From Microscillaceae bacterium (GTDB lineage: Bacteria > Bacteroidota > Bacteroidia > Cytophagales > Microscillaceae), in assembly GCA_025054775.1 (NCBI GenBank), contig JANWZA010000062.1, forward strand, positions 1 to 64,000: 64,000 nt of DNA, in the 5' to 3' direction. The notes under the pieces were generated by a model that was not told the DNA's origin, made no database searches, and worked only from the letters and a program-made list of their open reading frames with translations. The first letter of the stretch is position 1. The number at the start of each line of letters is the position of its first letter. Both the position numbers and the translations under genes were made by a program. Shown here piece after piece: positions 20,067-28,077 of this stretch.

Positions 20067-21794
20067 ATGGAAAACTATATTGTTTCAGCTCGTAAGTACC
20101 GACCCTCCACTTTTGATACAGTAGTAGGCCAATCGCATGTTACCACTACGCTTAAAAATGCTATTCGTGAAAATCGTTTGGCACAAGCCTTTCTCTTTTG
20201 CGGCCCCAGAGGAGTAGGGAAAACTACTTGCGCTCGTATTTTAGCCAAAACTATTAATTGCCTCTCGCTCACAGCAGATGTGGAAGCCTGCGGCAAATGT
20301 GCCTCATGTATGGCTTTCCAAAATAATGCTTCTCTTAACATTTATGAACTAGATGCCGCTTCAAACAACAGTGTTGATGATATTCGTAACCTTGTAGAGC
20401 AGGTTCGCTTCCCACCACAAGTAGGTAAGCGAAAAGTCTATATCATTGACGAGGTGCATATGCTCTCCACAGGAGCTTTTAATGCCTTTCTTAAAACATT
20501 AGAAGAACCCCCAAGCTACATAATTTTTATTTTAGCTACTACCGAAAAACATAAAATTTTGCCCACCATCCTTTCACGTTGTCAAATTTTTGACTTCAAA
20601 CGCATTGAACCACAAGATATTAGCCAACATCTCCAAAAAATCGCCCAAAAAGAAAATATTGAAGCCGAGCCGGAAGCCCTTGACCTTATTGCTCAAAAAG
20701 CCGACGGAGGCCTACGCGACGCTTTATCTATTTTTGATATGTTGGCTACTTTTTCTAATAATCGTATTACCTACCAAAATACGATTGAAAACCTACACAT
20801 TTTAGATACCGATTATTATTTCCAAATGACCGATGCTCTATTACAACAAAACCATAGTCAAGCCTTATTACTTTTTGATAAAATCCTCAAAAAAGGTTTT
20901 GACGGGCATGTGTTTATCACAGGTTTAGCCGAGCATTTTCGTAATTTACTTGTATGCAAAGACGAAGCTACAATACAACTTCTAGAAACCTCACCAAGAG
21001 TAAAGCAACTTTTTGCTACACAAGCCAAGAAAACTAGTATGTCGTTTTTACTTTCGGCTCTTAACCTGGCTAATCAATGTGATTTGAACTACAAGAGTAG
21101 TAAAAATCCTAAACTACACGTAGAACTTACTTTGCTCAAAATTGCCTACCTTAATGCTGCTATCAGTGTTGCCAAAGGCGGAAGTGCTTTGCAAGAGATA
21201 GATGAGATTGAAAAAAAAAAGCCCGACACAAGTTGTGTAACTAATTCAACTCCTAAAAATGGACAGGAATTACACGAACCCGCCCCTACTGACTTTGCAC
21301 CTAAAACTACGAGTATTAAACAAACTCCTAAAATAAGCTTTAATCTGCAAACTACTGAACCGCCTCAAACGCAACCTAATACGCAACAACAGCCCAAGTT
21401 TGATTTCAATTCGGATAATGTAAAAGATATTTTGCGAAGACTCAAACTCAAATTAGAACAGCAAAAAAACAGAGAGAAAGATAATAAACGATACGCTTCA
21501 TTTCTCCAATTCTTGGAAAATACCCGCCTAAAAATCATTGAGCCTTACACCATAGTATTTGTCTATCTAGAAGATGAGCAACAAACCATTTTTCAAGAAA
21601 TGCAAGAGGGATTACATAAACACTTTCAAGAAAGTTTTGGTATTCGGCAAATACAAGTTATTGCTCAAAAAGACGAGCCAAATCCCCAAGCTTCTAAAAA
21701 GACTTATACCTCTGCAGAAAAATTTGAAATTTTGTTGAAAAAGAATACAGCCCTACAACAACTCAAAGATGAATTAGGGTTAGAAATTATTTGA
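20067..21794 (+). CDS. dnaX: DNA polymerase III gamma/tau subunit
   Basis: A 575-residue clamp-loader subunit. Walker A GPRGVGKT is at residues 46-53, zinc-binding cysteines are at C64, C75, C78 and C81, Walker B-type VYIIDEVHML follows, and the SRC motif is in ILSRCQIFDFKRI. The AAA+ core ends near residue 365 with the collar domain (LHVELTLLKIAYL). A Pro/Gln/Thr-rich linker and a small C-terminal domain make this a tau-like length. I see no programmed frameshift signal with certainty, although a run of nine A lies at about 21215-21223 in the codons after EIE, which could serve as a slippage site. The stop overlaps the convergent AlbA_2 gene by 8 bases. Confidence 0.96.
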   Translation: MENYIVSARKYRPSTFDTVVGQSHVTTTLKNAIRENRLAQAFLFCGPRGVGKTTCARILAKTINCLSLTADVEACGKCASCMAFQNNASLNIYELDAASNNSVDDIRNLVEQVRFPPQVGKRKVYIIDEVHMLSTGAFNAFLKTLEEPPSYIIFILATTEKHKILPTILSRCQIFDFKRIEPQDISQHLQKIAQKENIEAEPEALDLIAQKADGGLRDALSIFDMLATFSNNRITYQNTIENLHILDTDYYFQMTDALLQQNHSQALLLFDKILKKGFDGHVFITGLAEHFRNLLVCKDEATIQLLETSPRVKQLFATQAKKTSMSFLLSALNLANQCDLNYKSSKNPKLHVELTLLKIAYLNAAISVAKGGSALQEIDEIEKKKPDTSCVTNSTPKNGQELHEPAPTDFAPKTTSIKQTPKISFNLQTTEPPQTQPNTQQQPKFDFNSDNVKDILRRLKLKLEQQKNREKDNKRYASFLQFLENTRLKIIEPYTIVFVYLEDEQQTIFQEMQEGLHKHFQESFGIRQIQVIAQKDEPNPQASKKTYTSAEKFEILLKKNTALQQLKDELGLEII

Positions 21795-22482
21795 TAAACT
21801 GACTGCTAATTTTTGAACTCTCCTCATCCTGCCTCAACTCAAAAGTATCCTCCTCTTTTAAGTGAGGTACAATAGACAATACTTTGGCTAATACCAAAAG
21901 TACCAAAGTACGTGATGCCACACGATAAGGAATATTTGCCAGTTCTGCAAATTGTTTTACGCTAATTCGCTTATTATCCGCTAAGTATTGCATTAAAATT
22001 CGTTCTTTTTCGCCGAAACGAAACCGAATATTTTTATTTTTGGCTTTACCCTTCAGTACCTCTTTCATTTCTTTACTGGCTTGTACCGATTTGTCTGCCA
22101 AGCGAATATATGCCCTAAAATTTTTTTTAGGTTTATACTCAACAAATGAGTAATATCCTTGGGTAGATTTGGGGATATGATAGATAAGCACCTCACGTTC
22201 AGTGGTTTTACTATCAATCGGTAGGCGTTCTAAATGATAGGGGAGTGGGGGAAAAGTATGTTTTTGAATTGCTTTTTCAATTAGGTACTCATCTTCGTCG
22301 GGGTTGCTTACACCTTCAATCCGTTTATCATCGTGGATACCCACCAGGAGAACCCCCCCGTTGGAGTTAGCAAAAGCTACCATTTCACGTACTAACTTTT
22401 CGGGATGGTTGGCTTTGAGTTTGAACTCCAACGTTTGCCCTTCGCCTTTGCGAACGAGCTTTTTTAGTTCTTGTAAGTCCAT
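21787..22482 (-). CDS. AlbA_2 (Schlafen-like) domain transcriptional regulator/ATP-binding protein
   Basis: A 231-residue protein with the AlbA_2/Schlafen domain: GEGQTLEFKLKANHPEKLVR at about 13-32 and MVAFANSNGGVLLVGIHDD at 34-52. The C-terminal half has a winged-helix look (ILMQYLADNKRISVKQFAEL, IPYRVASRTLVLLVLAKVLS). Family members are usually annotated as ATP-binding or helix-turn-helix regulators, with no well-defined regulon. The gene is shorter than the roughly 400-residue forms and seems complete for the short Bacteroidota type. Its stop lies inside the dnaX C-terminal codons (8-base overlap), and it diverges from feoAB. Confidence 0.8.
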   Translation of the reverse strand: MDLQELKKLVRKGEGQTLEFKLKANHPEKLVREMVAFANSNGGVLLVGIHDDKRIEGVSNPDEDEYLIEKAIQKHTFPPLPYHLERLPIDSKTTEREVLIYHIPKSTQGYYSFVEYKPKKNFRAYIRLADKSVQASKEMKEVLKGKAKNKNIRFRFGEKERILMQYLADNKRISVKQFAELANIPYRVASRTLVLLVLAKVLSIVPHLKEEDTFELRQDEESSKISSQFIK

Positions 22483-22614
22483 AAAAAGAGGTATTTTCTG
22501 TGATGTAAAGGTAGCAAATATTATGTAAAACTAACTAAAATGTAATTTTTTTTTTTTTTCAAAATCAACTCAAAATTTATTTCTTGAAAAAAAGCAACTT
22601 TTTTAAGGCATTAT

Positions 22615-22647
22615 TTGTATTAAATCTAAATAAAAATATTATCTTTG
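22615..22647 (+). promoter_or_regulatory. Bacteroidota-type promoter for feoAB
   Basis: TTG at 22615-22617 and TATCTTTG at 22640-22647 are separated by 22 bases. The feoA ATG lies about 40 bases downstream at 22689. I see no clear Fur box or riboswitch. Confidence 0.7.
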
Positions 22648-22688
22648 CAGTCTCAAAAATATCCTAACTTTCCAAGTCTAAAAAAATC

Positions 22689-22913
22689 ATGAAAAATTTA
22701 GCAGAACTTAAAGTGGGTGAGAAAGGCATTATTAAATCTTTTTTAGACGAAGTTATGTCGCTCAAATTATTAGAGATGGGTATTCTACCTGAAACGGAAG
22801 TTCAAGTGCGATATGCCGCCCCCTTAGGAGACCCTATTTGTATAGAAATCGTAGGTGCTAAACTCTCTCTTCGCTTGGCAGAGGCAAGTAAAATCGTAGT
22901 GCAAGGGCAGTAA
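22689..22913 (+). CDS. feoA: Ferrous iron transport protein FeoA
   Basis: A 74-residue SH3-like FeoA protein, normal size. The family pattern is clear: LAELKVGEKGIIKSFLDE, LLEMGILPETEVQV, then a hydrophobic strand PICIEIVGAKLSLRLAEA. FeoA is a cytosolic accessory factor thought to tune the GTPase of FeoB. It stops 32 bases before feoB, so the pair form one transcription unit behind the promoter at 22615-22647. FeoC is absent, as is usual outside gamma-proteobacteria. Confidence 0.93.
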   Translation: MKNLAELKVGEKGIIKSFLDEVMSLKLLEMGILPETEVQVRYAAPLGDPICIEIVGAKLSLRLAEASKIVVQGQ

Positions 22914-22945
22914 CTATAGCCCTTAAAGTGTAAAGTTATCTCTGT

Positions 22946-25066
22946 ATGAAAATTGCATTAGTGGGAAACCCTAATTCAGGAAAATCCTCTCTCTTTAATC
23001 AACTGACAGGACTTCACCAAAAAATAGGTAATTTTGCAGGAGTAACAGTAGATAAAAAAACAGGAATTTGCAAAATTTCACCTACCCAAGCCGTAGAAAT
23101 TTTAGATCTACCTGGGGCGTATAGCCTTTATCCAAGGTCTTTGGACGAGAGCATTGTAGCCGAAGTCCTGCTAAATCCATATAGCACAGACAAGCCGGAT
23201 GCTGTTATCGTAGTAGCAGATGCTTCTAACTTAAAACGTAATCTATTGCTTTTCACCCAAGTACACGATTTGGGCATACCTACGCTTTTAGTGCTTAATA
23301 TGTTAGATATTGCTCAAGAGAAAGGCATTTATATAGATACTGACAAATTAGCCCAAGCCCTTGATACACAAGTAGTTTCTGTAAATGCTCGCACAGGAGA
23401 AGGCATAGATAGCTTGAAACGAACTTTACACCAGTGGGTAAAAGAGAAGCCACAAAATAGAAACGAAATTACACCCATAATCAATAGTTATTTTCTTGCT
23501 CCTGAGGTAGTAAAAAATATTAAGCAAAAGTTTCAACTTTCGCAGGATTACATTGCCTTCTTATATGCTAATCAATACGAATCCCTACAATTTATTACTC
23601 CTGAGGCTAAAGAATTGATTGAAAGCATAAACCAACAATATCGGTTAGATACCTTAAAATCCCAAGCTCGTGAAACTTTGGCAAGGTATGAAATTTTAGA
23701 GGATATTTTACAGACTTGTATAAAAAAAGAACCCCTTTCCCGACCCAAAGGTAGCCTCTACATAACTGAGAAGTTGGACGTAATTTTTACGCATAAAATC
23801 TATGGCTATTTATCATTTTTTGCTATTCTTTTTCTTATTTTTCAAGCAATTTTTACCTGGGCAACCTACCCTATGAACCTGATAGATAGTTTTTTTGGCT
23901 TTCTGCAAACTTGGCTCAAAGATAACCTCCCCAAAGGTATTTTTACTGACCTTTTAGCAGAAGGAATTATGGCGGGTTTAGGGGGGATTTTTGTCTTCAT
24001 TCCGCAAATTGCTATCCTATTCGGATTCATTGCTATTTTAGAGGAGACAGGCTACATGGCACGCGTAGCCTTTATCATGGATAAACCTATGCGAAAATTT
24101 GGGCTGAATGGTAAAAGTATTATTCCGCTTGTTTCAGGAGTGGCGTGTGCTATCCCTGCCATTATGGCTACTCGTACCATTGACAACTGGCGCGAACGGC
24201 TTTTAACCATTTTTGTTGTACCGCTTATGAGCTGTTCGGCACGTATTCCTGTATATGTTATTCTGATTGCTCTTGTCATACCTAATACATATCTGTTCGG
24301 TTTTATTCATTTGCAAGCCCTCGCTTTAATGGGTTTATATGTATTAGGTTTTATATTTGCTTTGGCATCTGCTTTTTTGTTAAAAACTTTTATACGTACA
24401 AATGAAAGTAGCTATCTTATTTTAGAATTACCAAGCTACAAACTCCCACATTGGGCAAATGTAGGGTATACTATCAAAGAAAAAGTACAAACCTTTGTGT
24501 GGGAGGCAGGTAAAATTATTTTGGCAATTTCCATTTTATTATGGGCCCTGGCTTCTAATGCTCCGCAGGGAGCTATGGAAAGAGCTGAAAAAGAAATAAA
24601 AGAAAAATACAAAGCATTGAGTAAGAAGGAACTAGACAATAAAATTGCGGCGCGTAAGTTAGAAGTTTCTTATATTGGCATCTTGGGCAAAAGTATAGAG
24701 CCTATTATTGCCCCTTTGGGCTATGATTGGAAAATTGGTATTGCTTTGCTCACTTCCTTTGCCGCAAGAGAAGTGTTTGTTGCTACTATTTCTACTATTT
24801 ATAGCATCGGTACAGAAAGCGAAGACTTGGATACAATACAAAAACGCCTTCGAGCGGAGATAAATCCCAAAACTCAAAAACCTTTTTTTACTCCTGCCGT
24901 AGGCTTTTCGCTTATGGTTTTTTATGCCTTTGCTTTGCAATGCATGAGTACTGTGGGGGTAGTTTATCGTGAAACCAAAGGTTGGAAATGGACACTCGTG
25001 CAATTATTTTACCTTACAACTTTGGCCTATTGTACAAGTTTTGTAGTGTTCCAGCTCTTGAAATAA
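22946..25066 (+). CDS. feoB: Ferrous iron transporter FeoB
   Basis: A 706-residue inner-membrane Fe2+ transporter. The N-terminal G-protein domain shows G1 GNPNSGKSS at residues 7-15, G2/G3 around FAGVTVDKKTG and DLPGAYSLYP, and G4 LNMLD. A linker to about residue 280 is followed by the membrane domain with the paired Gate motifs: YMARVAFIMDKPMRKFGLNG, IIPLVSGVACAIPAIMATRT, and later SFAAREVFVATISTIY. The C-terminus (VFYAFALQCMSTVGVVYRET) is typical. It works with FeoA upstream. Length and motifs are normal, suggesting an active transporter used in micro-oxic or reducing conditions. Confidence 0.96.
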   Translation: MKIALVGNPNSGKSSLFNQLTGLHQKIGNFAGVTVDKKTGICKISPTQAVEILDLPGAYSLYPRSLDESIVAEVLLNPYSTDKPDAVIVVADASNLKRNLLLFTQVHDLGIPTLLVLNMLDIAQEKGIYIDTDKLAQALDTQVVSVNARTGEGIDSLKRTLHQWVKEKPQNRNEITPIINSYFLAPEVVKNIKQKFQLSQDYIAFLYANQYESLQFITPEAKELIESINQQYRLDTLKSQARETLARYEILEDILQTCIKKEPLSRPKGSLYITEKLDVIFTHKIYGYLSFFAILFLIFQAIFTWATYPMNLIDSFFGFLQTWLKDNLPKGIFTDLLAEGIMAGLGGIFVFIPQIAILFGFIAILEETGYMARVAFIMDKPMRKFGLNGKSIIPLVSGVACAIPAIMATRTIDNWRERLLTIFVVPLMSCSARIPVYVILIALVIPNTYLFGFIHLQALALMGLYVLGFIFALASAFLLKTFIRTNESSYLILELPSYKLPHWANVGYTIKEKVQTFVWEAGKIILAISILLWALASNAPQGAMERAEKEIKEKYKALSKKELDNKIAARKLEVSYIGILGKSIEPIIAPLGYDWKIGIALLTSFAAREVFVATISTIYSIGTESEDLDTIQKRLRAEINPKTQKPFFTPAVGFSLMVFYAFALQCMSTVGVVYRETKGWKWTLVQLFYLTTLAYCTSFVVFQLLK

Positions 25067-25188
25067 GGCAGTGGTTCACAACGCGTATAACGCGTACAAT
25101 CAATTTTGTAGCTATTTCATTTTGCCACTCTAAATATTTTAGCTCCTTTCATAATCTTGGGCGAGTTTGGGTATTTCTTTTCCACGTT

Positions 25189-25218
25189 TTGTCAAGCCAT
25201 ATAAAATATGTATATTTG
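25189..25218 (+). promoter_or_regulatory. Bacteroidota-type promoter for the DPBB-LysM gene
   Basis: TTG at 25189-25191 and TATATTTG at 25211-25218 are 19 bases apart, with the chosen ATG at 25244 about 25 bases on. Since this -7 element overlaps the upstream start codon at 25208, it favours the ATG at 25244. Confidence 0.6.
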
Positions 25219-25243
25219 CAAATTGATAAGCAATAAAAACAAT

Positions 25244-25750
25244 ATGCAAATTGAGTTTCGCATTTTAGGGCTAATACTGACTGCTCTCTTATTAGCCTTT
25301 CAACAAAAAAGTAGTGGAAATATAATAGAGCGTGGATTAGGTGGGCTAATTGAAAATAGTGCCACAGCAGAGCAGGCATTAGCTTTGCACCGCTTTTTAG
25401 CCATAGGAAAAACATTCTGGATAAGAAACCCCGCTAATAATTTAGAAACTCCTGTAAAGATTATAGGCAGATTACCCAATACAGGCATAAATGATAAAAT
25501 CATTATACGTATTTCACAAACAGCTTACCAAAAATTAAACTTAAAAGGTAAAAAATTTGCGATTGAAATCCTGAAACAAGCCTCTACTCAAAAAATTACC
25601 CATGAGGTAACTAAAGGTGAAAATATTAGCATAATCAGTAAAAAATACGGAATAAGCACCGAGAAAATCAAAAAATGGAATGACCTCAGTACAGACTCGC
25701 TATATTTAGGACAGAAACTTACTATTTACAAAATAATTAAAACAGATTAA
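25244..25750 (+). CDS. Exported DPBB (RlpA-like) and LysM protein
   Basis: A 168-residue exported protein with a short signal peptide (MQIEFRILGLILTALLLAFQ). The middle part (ALALHRFLAIGKTFWIRNPA, then VKIIGRLPNTGINDKIIIRI) follows the RlpA-like double-psi beta-barrel pattern, but the catalytic-type Asp and His are not clearly kept. The C-terminal ~50 residues form one LysM domain (HEVTKGENISIISKKYGIST, then LYLGQKLTIYKI). It should bind peptidoglycan. Whether it cleaves glycan strands like RlpA is uncertain. It is followed closely (30 bases) by the DUF2452 gene. Confidence 0.72.
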   Translation: MQIEFRILGLILTALLLAFQQKSSGNIIERGLGGLIENSATAEQALALHRFLAIGKTFWIRNPANNLETPVKIIGRLPNTGINDKIIIRISQTAYQKLNLKGKKFAIEILKQASTQKITHEVTKGENISIISKKYGISTEKIKKWNDLSTDSLYLGQKLTIYKIIKTD

Positions 25751-25780
25751 CAGGTATCCTTAATATTTTAATCCTTTTTT

Positions 25781-26239
25781 ATGACCACAGAGCCTAATTC
25801 CAACCCAATAGATGCTACCAAAGTAGCTACGGATCCTGCTTTATTGCCGTATGCACACACTATAGGTAGTTTTGTTATTAAACCTACCGAAAGAGGAAAA
25901 ATCAAAGGCAATGCTATGGCAGCAATGTATCAGCAAACTAATAAGCAGTTACAACAGGTATATGAGCAAATGAAGGCCTTAGCAGAGCAAGCCCGTCGTA
26001 TTCAAAAACGTATAGAAATTTCTACCCAAATCTACGAGGCAGAGATGAACTTTGAACCTGTAGTAGGGCATACCTATTACTTGTATCTGCGTAAAAATGG
26101 CAAATATGTCCTTTCTATGATTGCTCCAGAAGAGTGGGGTAAAAATCCACCTTACGAATACATTTCCACAGCTATCTTGTTAGCAGACCATACGTGGGAC
26201 GTATTAGCTTGGAACGAAAATAGTTTTTCTCAATCGTGA
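25781..26239 (+). CDS. DUF2452 protein
   Basis: A 152-residue protein of the DUF2452 family. It carries the characteristic core LPYAHTIGSFVIKPTERGKI, a helical stretch (MYQQTNKQLQQVYEQMKALAEQ, here given in part), and FEPVVGHTYYLYLRKNGKYV with the MIAPEEWG end. It lacks a signal peptide and membrane segments and is probably cytosolic. The function is unknown. It lies 30 bases after the DPBB-LysM gene and may be co-transcribed with it, but that neighbour gives no clear clue. Confidence 0.82.
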   Translation: MTTEPNSNPIDATKVATDPALLPYAHTIGSFVIKPTERGKIKGNAMAAMYQQTNKQLQQVYEQMKALAEQARRIQKRIEISTQIYEAEMNFEPVVGHTYYLYLRKNGKYVLSMIAPEEWGKNPPYEYISTAILLADHTWDVLAWNENSFSQS

Positions 26240-26362
26240 TTAAATTATGCGAAAAAAAGTTAATCCCTTTTGACTAAACTTTGAAAAAAATTGCCTTAAT
26301 GCAAAGCTAATTTTGAATAAGGCTGAAACGAAAAACTTGATTGTATTACTTGTACAAAAATT

Positions 26363-27289
26363 TCAAAAATAAAACAAATGCGCTTTTAGCCCCTCTAGCG
26401 GGCTAAACGAAAAGGCAGGAGCAGGTAAGCGAATAAGCCGTAAATGCTTAAAAACTTGCTTAAAAAAGCGATTTTGGGTACGAATAGCAGACAAGTCCCA
26501 ATCTAATCCGATGTACCATTGCCTATAAGGAGTAAGTCCAATAGCTATGTTTTGTTCATCTCTGGCAAAAAGCATATTACTTGCTCCATAACCGATTGCA
26601 ATGTGAAGCCATTTAGGAACATACCGATTATGTTTCCAAAATTTATCTAAATCTAACGAAAGCCAATAGGTTTGCCCGTTGTAGTCTTTGAGCCATTCTT
26701 GGTGTAAACCTCTGCCTAAAAGTTGTGGTCTTTGAGGTGCAAAGGGAGTTGGGGAAAACGAAAATTTAGGTTGTATTCTTACCTCGTTCCAAGCCAATTT
26801 CTGCCCCCAAAAACAAAGTGAACCTAGGATATTAGCTACAAAATCACTCACTGAAGCTCCATATTTAGGTGAGAACCCGTCAAAAATTTCAATCGGTGTC
26901 ATAAGAGCTATACCCGCGAGAAGGCCCCAAAGTGAGGCTTTTCTCTTAGAAAGCCCTGCCCACGTAAAGGCTTCAGCAGAAATTTGGCTAATATGAAATG
27001 CACTATAAAAGTGCCCTATTTTGTCTACTTGTTTCCACTCGTGGCTGTCATCAAAAAAACGAAATTGTGAAGTGCTGTTTTTATCATACCATAGAAAATA
27101 CAATCCCGTCATACTTATTACATAGCCGCTGCCTGCTATGTAAGTGAAGGTTTTAAGACGCTTACTATTCGTTCGGTTGGTTGAGGCTTTTTGTGTAAGG
27201 CTGTCAGTTTGGGCAAATATACTATTAAAACATAAGAAAACACTTATTAAGCAACTACATAAACATTTAAGAATAAAGAAAAAATACAT
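26363..27289 (-). CDS. DUF2279/YfiM-family membrane protein
   Basis: A 308-residue exported or membrane protein. The signal-like N-terminus (MYFFFILKCLCSCLISVFLC, ending near IFAQ) decides the start at 27289 rather than 27319. The central part matches DUF2279/YfiM: VDKIGHFYSAFHISQISAEA, two short hydrophobic helices (ASLWGLLAGIALMTPIEIFD) and GASVSDFVANILGS. The C-terminal half is rich in aromatic beta-strand-like segments (LSLDLDKFWK, PYRQWYIGLDWD), typical of the Bacteroidota version. An outer-membrane or periplasmic lipid-handling role is possible, but no function is established. A perfect 8-bp hairpin overlaps its last codons. Confidence 0.78.
   Translation of the reverse strand: MYFFFILKCLCSCLISVFLCFNSIFAQTDSLTQKASTNRTNSKRLKTFTYIAGSGYVISMTGLYFLWYDKNSTSQFRFFDDSHEWKQVDKIGHFYSAFHISQISAEAFTWAGLSKRKASLWGLLAGIALMTPIEIFDGFSPKYGASVSDFVANILGSLCFWGQKLAWNEVRIQPKFSFSPTPFAPQRPQLLGRGLHQEWLKDYNGQTYWLSLDLDKFWKHNRYVPKWLHIAIGYGASNMLFARDEQNIAIGLTPYRQWYIGLDWDLSAIRTQNRFFKQVFKHLRLIRLPAPAFSFSPLEGLKAHLFYF
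26385..26407 (-). terminator. Hairpin inside the 3' end of the DUF2279 gene
   Basis: TTTAGCCC (26385-26392) and GGGCTAAA (26400-26407) are perfect complements with a 7-base loop. On the minus strand the stem is followed by T-rich sequence across the stop codon. It could terminate transcription with the coding end inside the stem, but the T-run is interrupted. Confidence 0.35.
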
Positions 27290-27532
27290 AAATTTGGAGT
27301 GTAGGTTTAGATTAGGCAAAAATTGCTAAGAAAATTGTAAAGGATATTTTATTTTACAAAAAGTATATCAAACAGCAATTCAGATTACCTGTAGAAAAGT
27401 ATTCAAAAAAACATAAATTTTTGATATTTTCCAAGGATAGTTTTTAATTTTGCCTTAAAAAACTCAATATCTATTTTCGGGAATAATCCTAAGTTAAACT
27501 TATTTTCCACCTTTTCAACCTTTTTGTCGTTT

Positions 27533-27863
27533 ATGGCATCTTTAGCGTAGATGATCGTATGACCGTAAGAACACTCAAAGAGAATTTAAGGAAACTTTTG
27601 GTGTGTCGCTTCGTGTTTACAAAAATAATAATGCAGGTTCAGGAGCGCGCCTAGCAGAAGACGATGCTCGCCTTGGTGCCTTAGCAGATGAGTGAGAATC
27701 TCTAGCAGCCGAAGGCGGTTTAGAAATTACTAATGAAATGACCGTAGGTGAATTTGAAAAAGCCTTTCAAGCGAAATTTGATATTGCCGTGTAGGTAGCT
27801 AATGCTGATAATACCAAATTACTGAACAATGACACCAAATTAGTAGAAGCAAGAAATGCTTAA
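27533..27863 (+). pseudogene. Decayed ~105-residue conserved Bacteroidota protein
   Basis: Reading across one frameshift gives MTVRTLKE, then (next frame) EFKETFGVSLRVYKNNNAG and ARLAEDDARLGALADE. A TGA follows, then ESLAAEGGLEITNEM, TVGEFEKAFQAKFDIAV, a TAG, and VANADNTKLLNND ending in TAA at 27861-27863. The two internal stops could each come from one base change (TAG from CAG gives DIAVQVANADN). The two halves look related to each other (MTVRTLKExFKETFGVSLRV and MTVGEFEKAFQAKFDIAVQV), so the parent protein had an internal duplication. I recall intact relatives in Bacteroidota as short hypothetical proteins. Function unknown. A strong terminator follows directly. Confidence 0.75.
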
Positions 27864-27885
27864 TTAAAACCGTGCGTGCTTTTAC

Positions 27886-27919
27886 AGCCTTCACCCGTAA
27901 AGTGAAGGCTATTTTTTTA
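27886..27919 (+). terminator. Rho-independent terminator after the pseudogene
   Basis: AGCCTTCAC (27886-27894) pairs perfectly with GTGAAGGCT (27902-27910) around a 7-base loop, followed by A and seven T. This is a textbook terminator and marks the end of the now-decayed upstream gene. Confidence 0.88.
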
Positions 27920-28077
27920 CCTATTTTCAAATTTTTATAATAGTTTATCAATAATTATACCAAAAAAATTTGCTTATTTCGAATAAAAATTGTATTCTTG
28001 CATATATTAAAATACTGCAGGGCTATGCTCTCAATAAAAAAATTCACCAAATTAAAAAGTTAAAAGATATAAGAGAT

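Noticed and set aside
22548-22560. Long T-run upstream of feoA as a terminator
   Set aside because: No stem precedes it; it is a homopolymer in an AT-rich promoter region.
25075-25100. Repeated ACGCGT after feoB as an operator
   Set aside because: Two copies of a short palindrome 9 bases apart, without a second occurrence upstream of a gene; too little to support a site.
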